Assembly: GCA_018266915.1 (NCBI GenBank)
Contig: JAFDZM010000098.1
Span: 124,001-188,000 of the forward strand
DNA: 64,000 nt
Direction: 5' to 3'
Source of the DNA: Bacteroidota bacterium
Lineage (GTDB): Bacteria > Bacteroidota > Bacteroidia > Sphingobacteriales > Sphingobacteriaceae
This document shows positions 1-8,277 of this stretch, in pieces. Both the position numbers and the translations under genes were made by a program. The first letter of the stretch is position 1. Every line of letters begins with the position of its first letter. The notes under the pieces are model-generated. The model was not told the origin of the DNA. It made no database searches and was given only the letters and a program-made list of their open reading frames with translations.

Positions 1-435
1 CAATGTAAAGCGATATATCTCACCCGTTGGGCCATAAGGAGGTTCAATGGATGGATTTACGCCGTCCGGTAAATTGGCGTCGCCGATATGATTATTGATC
101 TGCAGACGGGCAAATGCATAGTCTACATCATCATCAAAAGTTACTTTTACTACAGATAGGCCGAACAATGACGACGACCGGATACTGGTTTTCTTTTCTG
201 CCGGGTTCATGGCAATCTCCAGTGGACGGGTTACAAATTTTTCAACCTCTTCAGCGCTACGTCCCGGCCATTGCGAAATGATAGTAACAGAAGTATTGGT
301 TACATCCGGGAAGGCGTCGATACTGATATTTTTAAAACTGATATACCCCCCGGCTGCAAGCAAAGCAGTCACGAAGAATATAAAGTACTTATTTGTTAAT
401 GCGAATGATAAAACCCTTTTTATGAATCGATTCAT
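1..435 (-). CDS. Heavy-metal efflux RND transporter (CzcA/CusA type), N-terminal part
   Basis: The gene runs off the left edge, leaving the first 145 residues on the minus strand from an ATG at 435. The start MNRFIKRVLSFALTNKY, one membrane helix (about residues 17-34) and then SIDAFPDVTN and SQWPGRSAEEVE are typical of inner-membrane RND pumps of the heavy-metal efflux subfamily, which use proton flow to drive metal ions through an adaptor and TolC-like channel. The adaptor and channel genes lie just upstream on the same strand, so this is the last visible gene of an efflux operon. The 106-bp gap to the adaptor gene holds a palindromic repeat. The metal cannot be read from this fragment. Confidence 0.93.
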   Translation of the reverse strand, partial: MNRFIKRVLSFALTNKYFIFFVTALLAAGGYISFKNISIDAFPDVTNTSVTIISQWPGRSAEEVEKFVTRPLEIAMNPAEKKTSIRSSSLFGLSVVKVTFDDDVDYAFARLQINNHIGDANLPDGVNPSIEPPYGPTGEIYRFTL

Positions 436-446
436 TTTTCTTATTG

Positions 447-537
447 CGGAATTCGGAATTTCGAATTCGGATTAAATTGTGATTCTTTTATTATTTATCT
501 TCTTACTTCCGAAATCGGACTTCCGACTTCCGAAATC
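447..537. repeat. Imperfect palindromic word repeat (TTCGGAA words)
   Basis: The left arm (447-472) is built from GGAATTCGGAATTTCG-like words. The right arm (505-537) is built from ACTTCCGAAATCGG-like words, which are variants of the reverse complement. The repeat fills the gap between the adaptor and pump genes and could fold as a hairpin in the operon mRNA, perhaps modulating expression of the distal pump gene. It has no coding potential of note. Confidence 0.6.
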
Positions 538-541
538 ATTC

Positions 542-1642
542 TCAATCCTTAAGTGATTCAAAAAGATACACTTGTCTTGATGCCACTATACGGTCGCCTG
601 GCTTTAATCCAGCACGGATATAAGCACGGTCTTCCACTCGTTTGGCGATATCCACCTGCTGGATACGTGCATGAGCCTTGCCATCAACCACTACTACATA
701 GTTTTTATCATTATCAAAAATCAAAGCACGGGTATTGATCATAGGCAGGTTTTCGCCCGATTTAGCTTTAATGATCACGCTGGCAAACATGCCCGGCTTT
801 AGCTTATTACCCGGGTTAGTGATTTTCACCCTCGCTTTGATCACTTTATCATCCGGGTCAAGCATATCGTATATCTTATCGATCTTGCCAACAAAAACCT
901 TATCAGGATAAGACAGCGTAGTGATCTTTACCGGATCTCCTGTCTGAATATTGGCAATATCAGACTCATAAATATTGATAAGTACATAGACATCCGATAG
1001 ATCAGCAATGGTAAACAAGTTAGTGCTGTTATCCGCTCTCACTTGTGTATTATCGGTCAGATTTTTTTCAATTACATACCCAGAAATAGGTGCTTTTACA
1101 ACGTATCCCTGCTCGTTGCTTTTGTTGATGCTGACCACTTCGCTGGCGCGTTTCTGCTCGGCCACTGCCTTTTGATAATCAGACTGTGCCTGTTCAAAAT
1201 CCTTTTGAGAAGCTAAGCCACTTTTGTACAGGTCCTGGGTTGATTCCAGGGTTCGTTTGGCGCTTCTCAGGTCTGCTTCGGCAGAAATATAATCCTTGGT
1301 AAAACCAGCCATTTCCGCGCTCTTCATTATGGCTAATGTCTGGCCCTTGCTTACTACATCGCCTAATTGAACATTGACATCTTTTGCTACCCCGCTTACC
1401 ATCGGATAAATTTTAACCGATTTATTTTCGTCAGGGGCGATGCTACCGGTCAGCTTGATCTCGGATAGTGCACTGGCCTCCTTTACAGTGTCTATCAGCA
1501 GGCTCCTCAGGAGCGTATCTGTTACCTGGAATTTTTCGTCTTTTTCGCCGCCTGTGTTTTCAGAACGATGACAACTTTGCAGCATTAATGCTGCTGAAAC
1601 TGCTACGACAGCAGTCATAAGGTAGTGTTGCGGTTTTAACAT
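542..1642 (-). CDS. RND efflux periplasmic adaptor (membrane fusion) lipoprotein, CusB/CzcB type
   Basis: I start this gene at the ATG at 1642 (366 residues) because MLKPQHYLMTAVVAVSAALM followed by LQSC is a lipoprotein signal with lipobox cysteine. The longer frame to 1732 only adds an implausible leader. Then come a barrel-sandwich half (VYPMVSG-like, VNVQLGDVVSKGQ), a helical hairpin (about 120-185), the second lipoyl half (VVKAPISGYV) and a beta-barrel region (KPGMFASVIIKAK). The protein bridges the inner-membrane RND pump and the outer-membrane channel in the periplasm. It sits between the channel gene and the pump gene, consistent with a complete CBA efflux operon. Confidence 0.93.
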   Translation of the reverse strand: MLKPQHYLMTAVVAVSAALMLQSCHRSENTGGEKDEKFQVTDTLLRSLLIDTVKEASALSEIKLTGSIAPDENKSVKIYPMVSGVAKDVNVQLGDVVSKGQTLAIMKSAEMAGFTKDYISAEADLRSAKRTLESTQDLYKSGLASQKDFEQAQSDYQKAVAEQKRASEVVSINKSNEQGYVVKAPISGYVIEKNLTDNTQVRADNSTNLFTIADLSDVYVLINIYESDIANIQTGDPVKITTLSYPDKVFVGKIDKIYDMLDPDDKVIKARVKITNPGNKLKPGMFASVIIKAKSGENLPMINTRALIFDNDKNYVVVVDGKAHARIQQVDIAKRVEDRAYIRAGLKPGDRIVASRQVYLFESLKD

Positions 1643-1670
1643 ATCGCGTGGCTCTTTTATAAAATATATT

Positions 1671-1877
1671 TTATCCTTTATATGAATCATTGCCGTGGCA
1701 AGTGCAGCAAATTGCTGCACCGCCTTTGGCAACCTTAATACGACTAGGGGTATTAAGTATCATTAGTAGGGGTATTTTGAAATTTAGTGTCCCTGTCGTT
1801 CGCCCTGGTAGCAGGCTGATTGCCTGGCAGCTGACTGCCAGGACAATCAATCCGTTTTTTGCGAACTTTTTTTTCAT
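1671..1877 (-). CDS. Small hypothetical ORF in the efflux operon (68 aa)
   Basis: This reading frame fits neatly between two operon genes, starting 29 nt after the channel gene stop and ending 28 nt before the adaptor start. It begins MKKKFAKNGLIVLAVSCQ, a basic N-terminus and hydrophobic stretch resembling a short signal or anchor, and ends with a cysteine/histidine-containing tail (CCTCHGND) that might bind metal. I do not recognise a family. There is no clear ribosome binding site, and parts of the frame cover a repeated TAGGGGTAT motif, so it may be chance. Conservation in related efflux operons would decide. Confidence 0.35.
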   Translation of the reverse strand: MKKKFAKNGLIVLAVSCQAISLLPGRTTGTLNFKIPLLMILNTPSRIKVAKGGAAICCTCHGNDSYKG

Positions 1878-1900
1878 CGTTATTTTAATAGTAGGGGTAT
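1742..1900. repeat. Three copies of a TAGGGGTAT motif
   Basis: On the plus strand the words CTAGGGGTATTAAG (near 1743), AGTAGGGGTATTTT (near 1766) and AGTAGGGGTATGTCG (near 1889) share the core TAGGGGTAT within about 160 bp. The first two are roughly 22 bp apart. They lie between the channel and adaptor genes and could be regulator binding sites, or a by-product of the small ORF sequence. Confidence 0.35.
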
Positions 1901-1906
1901 GTCGTC

Positions 1907-3184
1907 TTATTTATTAAAAAATGATGTGCCTGTCGCGTAATTCAACTGCTCAAGCGAGAGTATCCGGTTGAGTTGCAGGTTATTCATTTGCAGCGTGTTG
2001 GTTTTGTAGGAATCATAAAAATCCAGAAACTCCAGCATGCTGATATTGCGTTTCTCGTAGTTCTTAAATACCTCCTGAATCAGGTGGGTAAAATCATCTT
2101 TAAACTGCGGGTCGAAACTGTTGTATAGTTGTTCAAGGCGTAGTGCGCCTTTATAATTGGTAGCCACATCACTCTCCACCTGGTCCTGCTGGCTTTGCAG
2201 CTGCACCTTGCTTTGATCGACTGCGATATGCGCTTGTTTAATAGCTCCCTGGTTGCGGTTAAAAAAGGGCAAGCTAAAGGCAATGCCCGCACTCATAAAG
2301 TTGTTACCGTATGAGCCCAGCTTATCATAATTGAAGGATAACGACACATCCGGAATAGCAGTTGCTTTTTGCAGCTTCAGGTTCATATCGTTGTAATCGA
2401 CTGTCGCTTTGCTTAACCGCAGATCGTAACGATTGACATAGGCCGAATCCAGCAGTTGCTGATAAGGCATCTGAGATACCATCTCTTTGCTATCCAGCGT
2501 AACGATAGGTTCCACATAAGTTTTGGGCGATACCTTGATCAGCAGTTTTAATTCGCTTTCAGTGGTATCGATACCGGCTAACAGGCTATTGTACTCGGTT
2601 TGAAGTGAGTAAAGCTGCGATTGTATACGCAACACCTCCTTTTGGGCGATGTTGCCTTTGGTGTACTGTTCTTTAAAAACAGTCAGTGTTTTTGATAATG
2701 AGGTAATTTCCTCGTTATAGACTTTTGCCGATTGTTCATTAAAATAGATCGTATAAAAGTCATTTCTGAGCGTAAATTTCAGCGTACGGAGCAGATCGAA
2801 AAACTGGTATTTAGCTTGTTCAACACCAATTTTGGCCAACTGAATATTCTTATTCCGTTTGCCGGCAGTATAAAAAAGCTGCGATACGCTTGCCGACTGC
2901 TCACTGAAAGCATTGGGCACACCCGTAGCATGGATACCATTTGCAAAACTGAAATCAGGATTTTGAAACAAACGGGCAGTAATGATCTGCGCACTGGCAT
3001 TGTCGATATTGTATCGTGCAACAATCAGGCTCAGGTTATTTTTTATGAATTGATCCTCGGCTTGTCGCACTGTTAGCTTAAGTGTATCGCTAACCGGGGT
3101 TTGTGCAAACGCAAACACAGGGACCCCGGCAGCAACACATGCTATTTGCAGCAATACGATTGTCCGGATATATTTTAGAAGCAT
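1907..3184 (-). CDS. TolC-family outer-membrane efflux channel (CusC/CzcC type)
   Basis: The protein has 425 residues. An N-terminal signal peptide (MLLKYIRTIVLLQIACVAAG, cleavage near VFAFAQ) is followed by two TolC-type repeats rich in long helices, with features such as YNIDNASAQI, QLFYTAGKRNKNIQLA and SLPFFNRNQGAI (about 300-312). TolC-family trimers form the outer-membrane and periplasmic tunnel of tripartite pumps. As first gene of the minus-strand operon with adaptor and heavy-metal RND pump, it most likely exports metal cations. The regulator and kinase genes lie upstream in the same orientation across a 276-bp gap without a recognisable gene. Confidence 0.92.
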   Translation of the reverse strand: MLLKYIRTIVLLQIACVAAGVPVFAFAQTPVSDTLKLTVRQAEDQFIKNNLSLIVARYNIDNASAQIITARLFQNPDFSFANGIHATGVPNAFSEQSASVSQLFYTAGKRNKNIQLAKIGVEQAKYQFFDLLRTLKFTLRNDFYTIYFNEQSAKVYNEEITSLSKTLTVFKEQYTKGNIAQKEVLRIQSQLYSLQTEYNSLLAGIDTTESELKLLIKVSPKTYVEPIVTLDSKEMVSQMPYQQLLDSAYVNRYDLRLSKATVDYNDMNLKLQKATAIPDVSLSFNYDKLGSYGNNFMSAGIAFSLPFFNRNQGAIKQAHIAVDQSKVQLQSQQDQVESDVATNYKGALRLEQLYNSFDPQFKDDFTHLIQEVFKNYEKRNISMLEFLDFYDSYKTNTLQMNNLQLNRILSLEQLNYATGTSFFNK

Positions 3185-3460
3185 AAATTATTATTTCTGC
3201 AAAAATATCCGGGAGGTGTTAGAGGACAATTAAAGCCACATTAGAATGGGATTAGAATTTAAAATAGTGTGCAATAATGGTTTTCAATCAACTGTTCCTT
3301 TATGATTCTGCTTTCATTTTCGATATTTGTTGCAGCGACAACTGTCGATAGGCTGCTTACCGGCAAAGTATAGGAGAATATTCTATACTTATTTTTTGAA
3401 GTTATAATATTGGCAATTGCTAAGAAACTATGCCTGCCCAAGATAGGTTTCAGGTTATCA

Positions 3461-4834
3461 TTAGTTAACCTTCTCGCCTGTTTCAAAAGTGATGATAACA
3501 GTAGTCCCATTACCTGGTTCAGACTTTACATCGATGTGCCCGTTATATAACTGGATGATCTTACCGGTAATATATAATCCTATGCCGCTCCCGGGGAGAC
3601 TTTTCACGTTCGTACCTCTATAAAATGATTCAAAAACGCGCTCCTGTTCATCAACCGGAATACCGATGCCTGAATCGATAATGGTTACTACCATTTGGCT
3701 ATTGTCAGCATACAGATCACATTGCACGCGCTGGTTATCAGAAAATTTATAGGCATTCCCGATGATATTATTAAAGGCAATGGCAAGCAAGGCTTTATTA
3801 GCGGGTATTTGCAACCGCTCCGGATCGGCAGGCAAATGTTTAATGCTCACAGCGAAAAGCCCTTTACCCAGCTTGTTTGTCCAGTAGTCGGCCAGTTCCC
3901 ATATCAGTTCATCAATAGCAACAGGGTCTAGGGCAGCCTGGGTATAGCCCATGTCTACTTGTGCCAGCTCCATTAACCCGGCGATGGTTTCATTCAGATC
4001 CTCTGCATCAATCAATACTGATCTCAAAACACGTTCATATTCATCATTCGACCTCGCTTTATGCAAGGCAACTTCAATCTCGCCAATAATGCTCGTAACA
4101 GGCGTTTTTAGTTCGTGCGATGCATTAGTTACATAAGTCTGCTGCATCTCAAATGCATTCTCGAGGTGCTTTAACAGGCGGTTGAAGTTTTGGGCCAATA
4201 CGCTTATCTCATCCTTGCCGTTACCTTCGTTCACCCTGAAACTCAGGTTCCTGGAGTTTACCAGTTGCATCTCCCCCACCACATCATCCAATGGTTCAAG
4301 AGACTTTTTGGCAAACCACCTGCCAATAAAAAACAGGCCGGTAATTACCAGTATAAACATCGCCAGCATAATTTCGATCAGATCATCAATACGGCGATGC
4401 CCTTGTATATCCTCTGCCGAAGTTAGGATCACGAAGTTACCCTGGTTATCGTAGTAGTAAATACCCACAGTTTGGCGCCTCCCTTCTGCAAATTCCACAT
4501 CCTTCCGCTTCCTCACCATATCGATCACGTTGCTGCGCCAATATTGCTGCCTGTCCTTAATAAATGAGGCAGCATTCTTGTCATTATAAATCCGGGTTAC
4601 TTCTCCGGGAAGTTGTTTTAGATAACGCTCACGGACACGGTTTAATGAATCCGGAGATATCTCATCAGCCTCGAGATACAGTTGTGCAGCAACCTTGGCG
4701 CGATCAACCAGGCGGCTGTAAAAATCAGCTTTAGCAAATGAATTGAAGGTGATAAATATGACCGACAGGGCAATAAGCAGGATCACCGCGCTGATGATGG
4801 TAAAATACAATGCAAGGCGGTTCCTGATTTTCAT
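3461..4834 (-). CDS. HAMP-domain sensor histidine kinase (CusS-like)
   Basis: The protein has 457 residues. TM1 lies at about 8-30, a periplasmic sensor region at 31-152, TM2 at 153-172 and a HAMP linker at 173-225. The phosphoacceptor H-box ASHELKTP has His240. The C-terminal ATPase domain shows the N-box (NIIGNAYKFS), G1 (DSGIGIP), F (FESFYRG) and G2 (GSGIGLYI) motifs. It should sense a periplasmic signal and phosphorylate the adjacent OmpR-type regulator. The start codon overlaps the regulator's stop as TAATG, indicating translational coupling. Position beside a metal efflux operon suggests metal sensing, by inference. Confidence 0.93.
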   Translation of the reverse strand: MKIRNRLALYFTIISAVILLIALSVIFITFNSFAKADFYSRLVDRAKVAAQLYLEADEISPDSLNRVRERYLKQLPGEVTRIYNDKNAASFIKDRQQYWRSNVIDMVRKRKDVEFAEGRRQTVGIYYYDNQGNFVILTSAEDIQGHRRIDDLIEIMLAMFILVITGLFFIGRWFAKKSLEPLDDVVGEMQLVNSRNLSFRVNEGNGKDEISVLAQNFNRLLKHLENAFEMQQTYVTNASHELKTPVTSIIGEIEVALHKARSNDEYERVLRSVLIDAEDLNETIAGLMELAQVDMGYTQAALDPVAIDELIWELADYWTNKLGKGLFAVSIKHLPADPERLQIPANKALLAIAFNNIIGNAYKFSDNQRVQCDLYADNSQMVVTIIDSGIGIPVDEQERVFESFYRGTNVKSLPGSGIGLYITGKIIQLYNGHIDVKSEPGNGTTVIITFETGEKVN

Positions 4835-5517
4835 TACTTACCCGATTGCTTTAAAATATACCCCATCCCTATCACCGTATGGATCAGCTTGCTTTTGAAA
4901 TCCTTCTCTATCTTTTTGCGCAGGTAATTTACATACACATCAATAAAGTTGGTACCGGTATCAAAACCGATTTCCCAGACTTTTTCGGCGATGTATTCAC
5001 GTGATAATATCTTATTGGGATTCTGCATAAACAGTTCCAGCAAGGTATATTCTTTTGCAGTGAGGGTGATCTTTTTGCCAGCGCGTTCGGCGGTTTTGCT
5101 CCAGGTATCCAGGATCAGATCATCAAAGGTAAGCTGATGATTTTCTTCAGCACTTTTGTTCCGGCGCATCAGCGCCTCCATACGTGCAAGCAGCTCACTG
5201 AAATGGAATGGTTTTACAAGGTAATCATCTGCCCCTGCTTTTAATCCGGATACTTTATCATGCACCTGGTTAAGCGCAGTGAGCATCAAAATGGGTGTTT
5301 GAGTATCTTTCTGGCGAACACTGCGGCACAAGTCAATACCATTGGTATCTGGCAACATCACATCCATTATCAGAAGGTCGAATTGCTCCTGCTGTAATAG
5401 TTTGTTGGCGCTTGCTCCGTCCCCGGCTGTTTTTACGTTATATCCTTGTTCCTCCAATCCTTTGGTGATAAAGGAGGCTACTTTTTGCTCGTCTTCGATT
5501 AAACAGATGCGATTCAT
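4834..5517 (-). CDS. OmpR/PhoB-family response regulator (CusR-like)
   Basis: The start is placed at the ATG at 5517 (227 residues); a TTG nine bases upstream would add only three residues. The N-terminal receiver has the acidic pocket IEDEQ, phosphoacceptor Asp52 (LLIMDVMLP) and the conserved LVKPF lysine. A winged-helix DNA-binding domain follows (about 125-225), with ITLTAKEYTLLELF and VDVYVNYLRKKIE. It pairs with the downstream histidine kinase through a 1-nt stop/start overlap and probably activates the efflux operon downstream. Confidence 0.94.
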   Translation of the reverse strand: MNRICLIEDEQKVASFITKGLEEQGYNVKTAGDGASANKLLQQEQFDLLIMDVMLPDTNGIDLCRSVRQKDTQTPILMLTALNQVHDKVSGLKAGADDYLVKPFHFSELLARMEALMRRNKSAEENHQLTFDDLILDTWSKTAERAGKKITLTAKEYTLLELFMQNPNKILSREYIAEKVWEIGFDTGTNFIDVYVNYLRKKIEKDFKSKLIHTVIGMGYILKQSGK

Positions 5518-5598
5518 AACCGACAAATATGATAATATTAAATCAACGCCGATTTACAATTGATGATTATAATTGTAATCTAATGAAGATACGGATTT

Positions 5599-6027
5599 AT
5601 GACTAAAATAACACCATTCCACGTTGCAGTACCGGTATACGACCTGGAGGCAGCACGCAAATTTTACCGCGAAGTGCTGGGCTGCAGCGAAGGACGCACA
5701 GATGAACTCTGGACAGACTTTAACCTATATGGCCATCAGTTTGTGATCCACTATAAACCTAAGCCACAAAATATTGAGGAGCACCATACCAACCCTGTTG
5801 ACGGACATGATGTACCGGTACCTCATTACGGTGTGGTTTTGGAATGGGATGAATTTGAAAAGTTGGCTGAAAGGTTAAGAGCGCATGGAGTAAAATTTGT
5901 TATTGAACCCTATATCCGTTTTAAAGGATTGCCCGGCGAACAGGCGACTATGTTTTTCCTTGATCCGTCTGGAAATGCTTTGGAGTTTAAGGCTTTTAAG
6001 GATATCGGGCAGTTGTTTGCGAAGTAG
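5599..6027 (+). CDS. VOC-family (glyoxalase/bleomycin-resistance-like) protein
   Basis: The 142-residue cytosolic protein begins with the VOC hallmark FHVAVPVYDLEAARKFYREV, followed by GCSEGRTDELWTDFNLYGHQ. It ends with FFLDPSGNALEFKAF, where the glutamate is the usual metal ligand. The two beta-alpha-beta-beta-beta modules fit a single VOC domain. Such proteins bind a divalent metal and act as dioxygenases, isomerases or resistance proteins, and the substrate cannot be inferred here. It is divergently oriented from the response regulator and followed by a palindromic repeat. Confidence 0.85.
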   Translation: MTKITPFHVAVPVYDLEAARKFYREVLGCSEGRTDELWTDFNLYGHQFVIHYKPKPQNIEEHHTNPVDGHDVPVPHYGVVLEWDEFEKLAERLRAHGVKFVIEPYIRFKGLPGEQATMFFLDPSGNALEFKAFKDIGQLFAK

Positions 6028-6128
6028 CCTCACCCCGGCCCTCTCCAAAGGAGAGGGAGTTACTTCTATTTTAAAGAAATATGAATGCTTTTATAGCCCC
6101 TCTCCCTTGGAGAGGGTTGGGGTGAGGC
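6028..6128. repeat. Palindromic repeat (CCTCACCCCGGCCCTCTCC type)
   Basis: The left arm CCTCACCCCGGCCCTCTCC (from 6028), continuing AAAGGAGAGGG, pairs with a right arm CCCTCTCCCTTGGAGAGGG then TTGGGGTGAGG ending near 6128. Each arm also forms a small hairpin (CTCTCC/GGAGAG). The element lies between convergent genes and can serve as a bidirectional terminator. A related GC-rich arm pair occurs at 9513-9612. Confidence 0.75.
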
Positions 6129-6841
6129 TAAAACATCCTCTGCTGTATCACCGCCATAAAATCGCCCTTAAATTTTTCGCTTACTGGGATTTGCTTACCT
6201 GCGATGTAAATATGATTATCCTGGAATTTCTCCAACTGCTTAGTATTGACGATGTAGGAATTATGAACCCGCACAAAAGGCAGCGGCAATTGCTCTTCTA
6301 TATCTTTTAACCGGCGATAGATCAATAACTGCCCGGTATTAGTAACCAGGCGAACATATTCTTTTTCCCCTTCAAAGTAGAGAATATCCTCTAACCTGAT
6401 CCTGCTTAAAGTTTTGCCAGATTTAACAAAGAAATATTCCTTATCCGGAGTAGAAGGAGCAGTAGATTGGATGACCTCTTTATTGCCAAAATAAGCTTCT
6501 ATTTTTTGGGTAGATGAGATGAAACGTTTTAGCGTGATCGGCTTGAGCAGGTAATCGATAGTTTGGAAGGTATAGCTTTCCGCGGCATATTCGGAGTAGG
6601 CTGTTGTAAATACGATCTTAGTTTCTTTTGGCAGTATCGCTGCGAGTTCCATGCCGGTCAATTGTGGCATGTTAATATCTAAGAAGATAAAATCGACCTT
6701 GTTCTTTTTTAAAAATGCCATCGCCTCCAGCGCATCATAGCATTTGCCCTTTAGCTCCCATTGCGTGGTTTGATGGACCAGTATCTCCAGCAGGTTCACT
6801 GCATTGGGCTCATCATCGATAATAATACAACTCAAACTCAT
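6128..6841 (-). CDS. LytTR-family response regulator
   Basis: The start is set at the ATG at 6841 (237 residues) because the receiver begins there (MSLSCIIIDDEPNAVNLLE); the longer frame to 6886 runs into the kinase gene. The receiver domain has Asp9/Asp10 and phosphoacceptor Asp55 (FIFLDINMPQ), with the conserved lysine in LLKPI. A LytTR DNA-binding domain follows (about 135-235), with YFFVKSGKTLSRI, ILYFEGEKEYVRLVT and FVRVHNSYIVN. The start overlaps the kinase stop by four bases (ATGA), so the two are cotranslated as a LytS/LytR-type pair. The target genes are unknown. Confidence 0.93.
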   Translation of the reverse strand: MSLSCIIIDDEPNAVNLLEILVHQTTQWELKGKCYDALEAMAFLKKNKVDFIFLDINMPQLTGMELAAILPKETKIVFTTAYSEYAAESYTFQTIDYLLKPITLKRFISSTQKIEAYFGNKEVIQSTAPSTPDKEYFFVKSGKTLSRIRLEDILYFEGEKEYVRLVTNTGQLLIYRRLKDIEEQLPLPFVRVHNSYIVNTKQLEKFQDNHIYIAGKQIPVSEKFKGDFMAVIQQRMF

Positions 6842-7854
6842 GATAGCGGCACTTTTAAAAAGGCGGTAAACTGGTCGCCCGAACAATCCACATTCAATTC
6901 AAATGCTGTTCCGTACAGCAGATCGAGGCGCTTTCTCAGGTTTTGTATACCAAAACCATGTGAGGTTTCCTGTGGTTTTGGCGCCTTTTTATTACTGGTT
7001 TGGAAAAGCAAATAACCATTCTGATGCACTAACGACAGATCGATCTTATTTTTCCGGCTCGATTTATCGATGCCGTGCTTAAAAATATTCTCTATAAAGG
7101 TCATTAATAACATCGGTGGTATGCGGGCATCCGGGTTATATTCTTTTACGAAATTGATCTCCGTGTTATGGCGGATACGGATCTTTTCTAATGCAATATA
7201 GTTCTCTATAAACTGTACCTCAGTCTGTAAAGAAACCTCATCCTTCGGACTTTCATCTACAAAATACCGCATAATATCCGAAAGGCGCTCTATCAATCCC
7301 GCTGTGCGCGGTGCCTCGCGATAGGCTTCATAATAAATATTATTCAGTGTATTGAATAGAAAATGCGGCTGCACTTGTGATTTAAGTAGGTTTAATTCAG
7401 CCTGGCTTTTTTGCAGTAATATTTCTTCGGCTTGCTGTTTCAGTTTAAAATAAGCGATCGCAATGCGAAAAATAAAGCTCAGCATATAGGTAAGCAGACC
7501 GGCAACTAAAAATTGTGCGATACTGCCCACAGACATTTTTTCGGCGTGATCAGCAAAATACTTATTGTATATAAACATGACCAGAAAACCACGGCCCAAC
7601 CCTGCTGCGGGCAGCAGGATAACTACCAGCATTACATACAGCGCAACCTGCCCCTTCTCATAAAATCTGGGAAACAGGAATTTGATGTTCCCGTAGATCA
7701 CCAATACATAAAAAATAACATTAATGGCGCTGAATATACCTGCCTGGTAGGGGCCGTCCTCGGGCAGGAAAGAAAAAAAGATAATAAAGTAAACCGCCAC
7801 CCACACCAGCAACTGCAACTGGCCAATTGTTGCCTTCCCTTTTAAAAGATTCAT
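6838..7854 (-). CDS. LytS-type sensor histidine kinase (His_kinase domain)
   Basis: The protein has 338 residues. Four membrane helices occupy about residues 12-135 and are followed by a short coiled coil. The His_kinase motif LKSQVQPHFLFNTLNNIYYE carries His164, the probable phosphoacceptor. The ATPase domain is compact, with PPMLLMTFIENIFKHGI as N-box and HGFGIQNLRKRLDLLYG as G2 region. There is no periplasmic sensor domain of any size, so the membrane helices themselves probably sense the signal. It is coupled by a 4-nt overlap to the LytTR regulator, the standard Bacteroidota arrangement. Confidence 0.93.
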   Translation of the reverse strand: MNLLKGKATIGQLQLLVWVAVYFIIFFSFLPEDGPYQAGIFSAINVIFYVLVIYGNIKFLFPRFYEKGQVALYVMLVVILLPAAGLGRGFLVMFIYNKYFADHAEKMSVGSIAQFLVAGLLTYMLSFIFRIAIAYFKLKQQAEEILLQKSQAELNLLKSQVQPHFLFNTLNNIYYEAYREAPRTAGLIERLSDIMRYFVDESPKDEVSLQTEVQFIENYIALEKIRIRHNTEINFVKEYNPDARIPPMLLMTFIENIFKHGIDKSSRKNKIDLSLVHQNGYLLFQTSNKKAPKPQETSHGFGIQNLRKRLDLLYGTAFELNVDCSGDQFTAFLKVPLS

Positions 7855-8100
7855 TTTTAAAAATACAAAGCTTTTTGATTATGCATTGCCGCTTTCAACA
7901 AATAGACGATTTTATTCAATCATTGCCTTTCCGAACTCAACAATTGTAACTAATTGCCCAAATCAGCCCTTTATCAAAAACAATTGAGTTTCTTGTCTAA
8001 ATAATTAAAAACTAATCAGTTGAAGTTGAATATTATTTTTTGACCGGAAGATAAAAATGAGATTTAGTCTGTAAAACTAATTATAAACCTTTTACCAGAC

Positions 8101-8235
8101 ATGAAACTTCATCCCATAGCAGAGAAACTGGCGCCGATAATAGCGGGCATCTTACTACTGCTCTCGCATTCAAAGAATGTGGTAAAGCAAGTGCAGATCA
8201 TTGATTTACCGGGTGTAGTTTCTGTTTGGAAATAA
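8101..8235 (+). CDS. Small hypothetical ORF (44 aa, one hydrophobic segment)
   Basis: An ATG at 8101 opens a 44-codon frame ending TAA at 8235, 42 bases before the DUF2911 gene. The product has a short amphipathic start (MKLHPIAEKLAP), a hydrophobic stretch IIAGILLLL and a tail ending VQIIDLPGVVSVWK. It could be a single-pass or secreted small protein, or a chance frame in the 423-bp gap between the divergent kinase and DUF2911 genes. I recognise no family. The rest of the gap is AT-rich without other obvious features. Confidence 0.35.
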   Translation: MKLHPIAEKLAPIIAGILLLLSHSKNVVKQVQIIDLPGVVSVWK

Positions 8236-8277
8236 GAAAATGGCATTAAATCAATCATCCATTAAAAAACGCTCACA

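Noticed and set aside
3259..3510. 83-codon minus-strand frame overlapping the kinase end
   Set aside because: It overlaps the 3' end of the histidine kinase gene and has no recognised features or good start.
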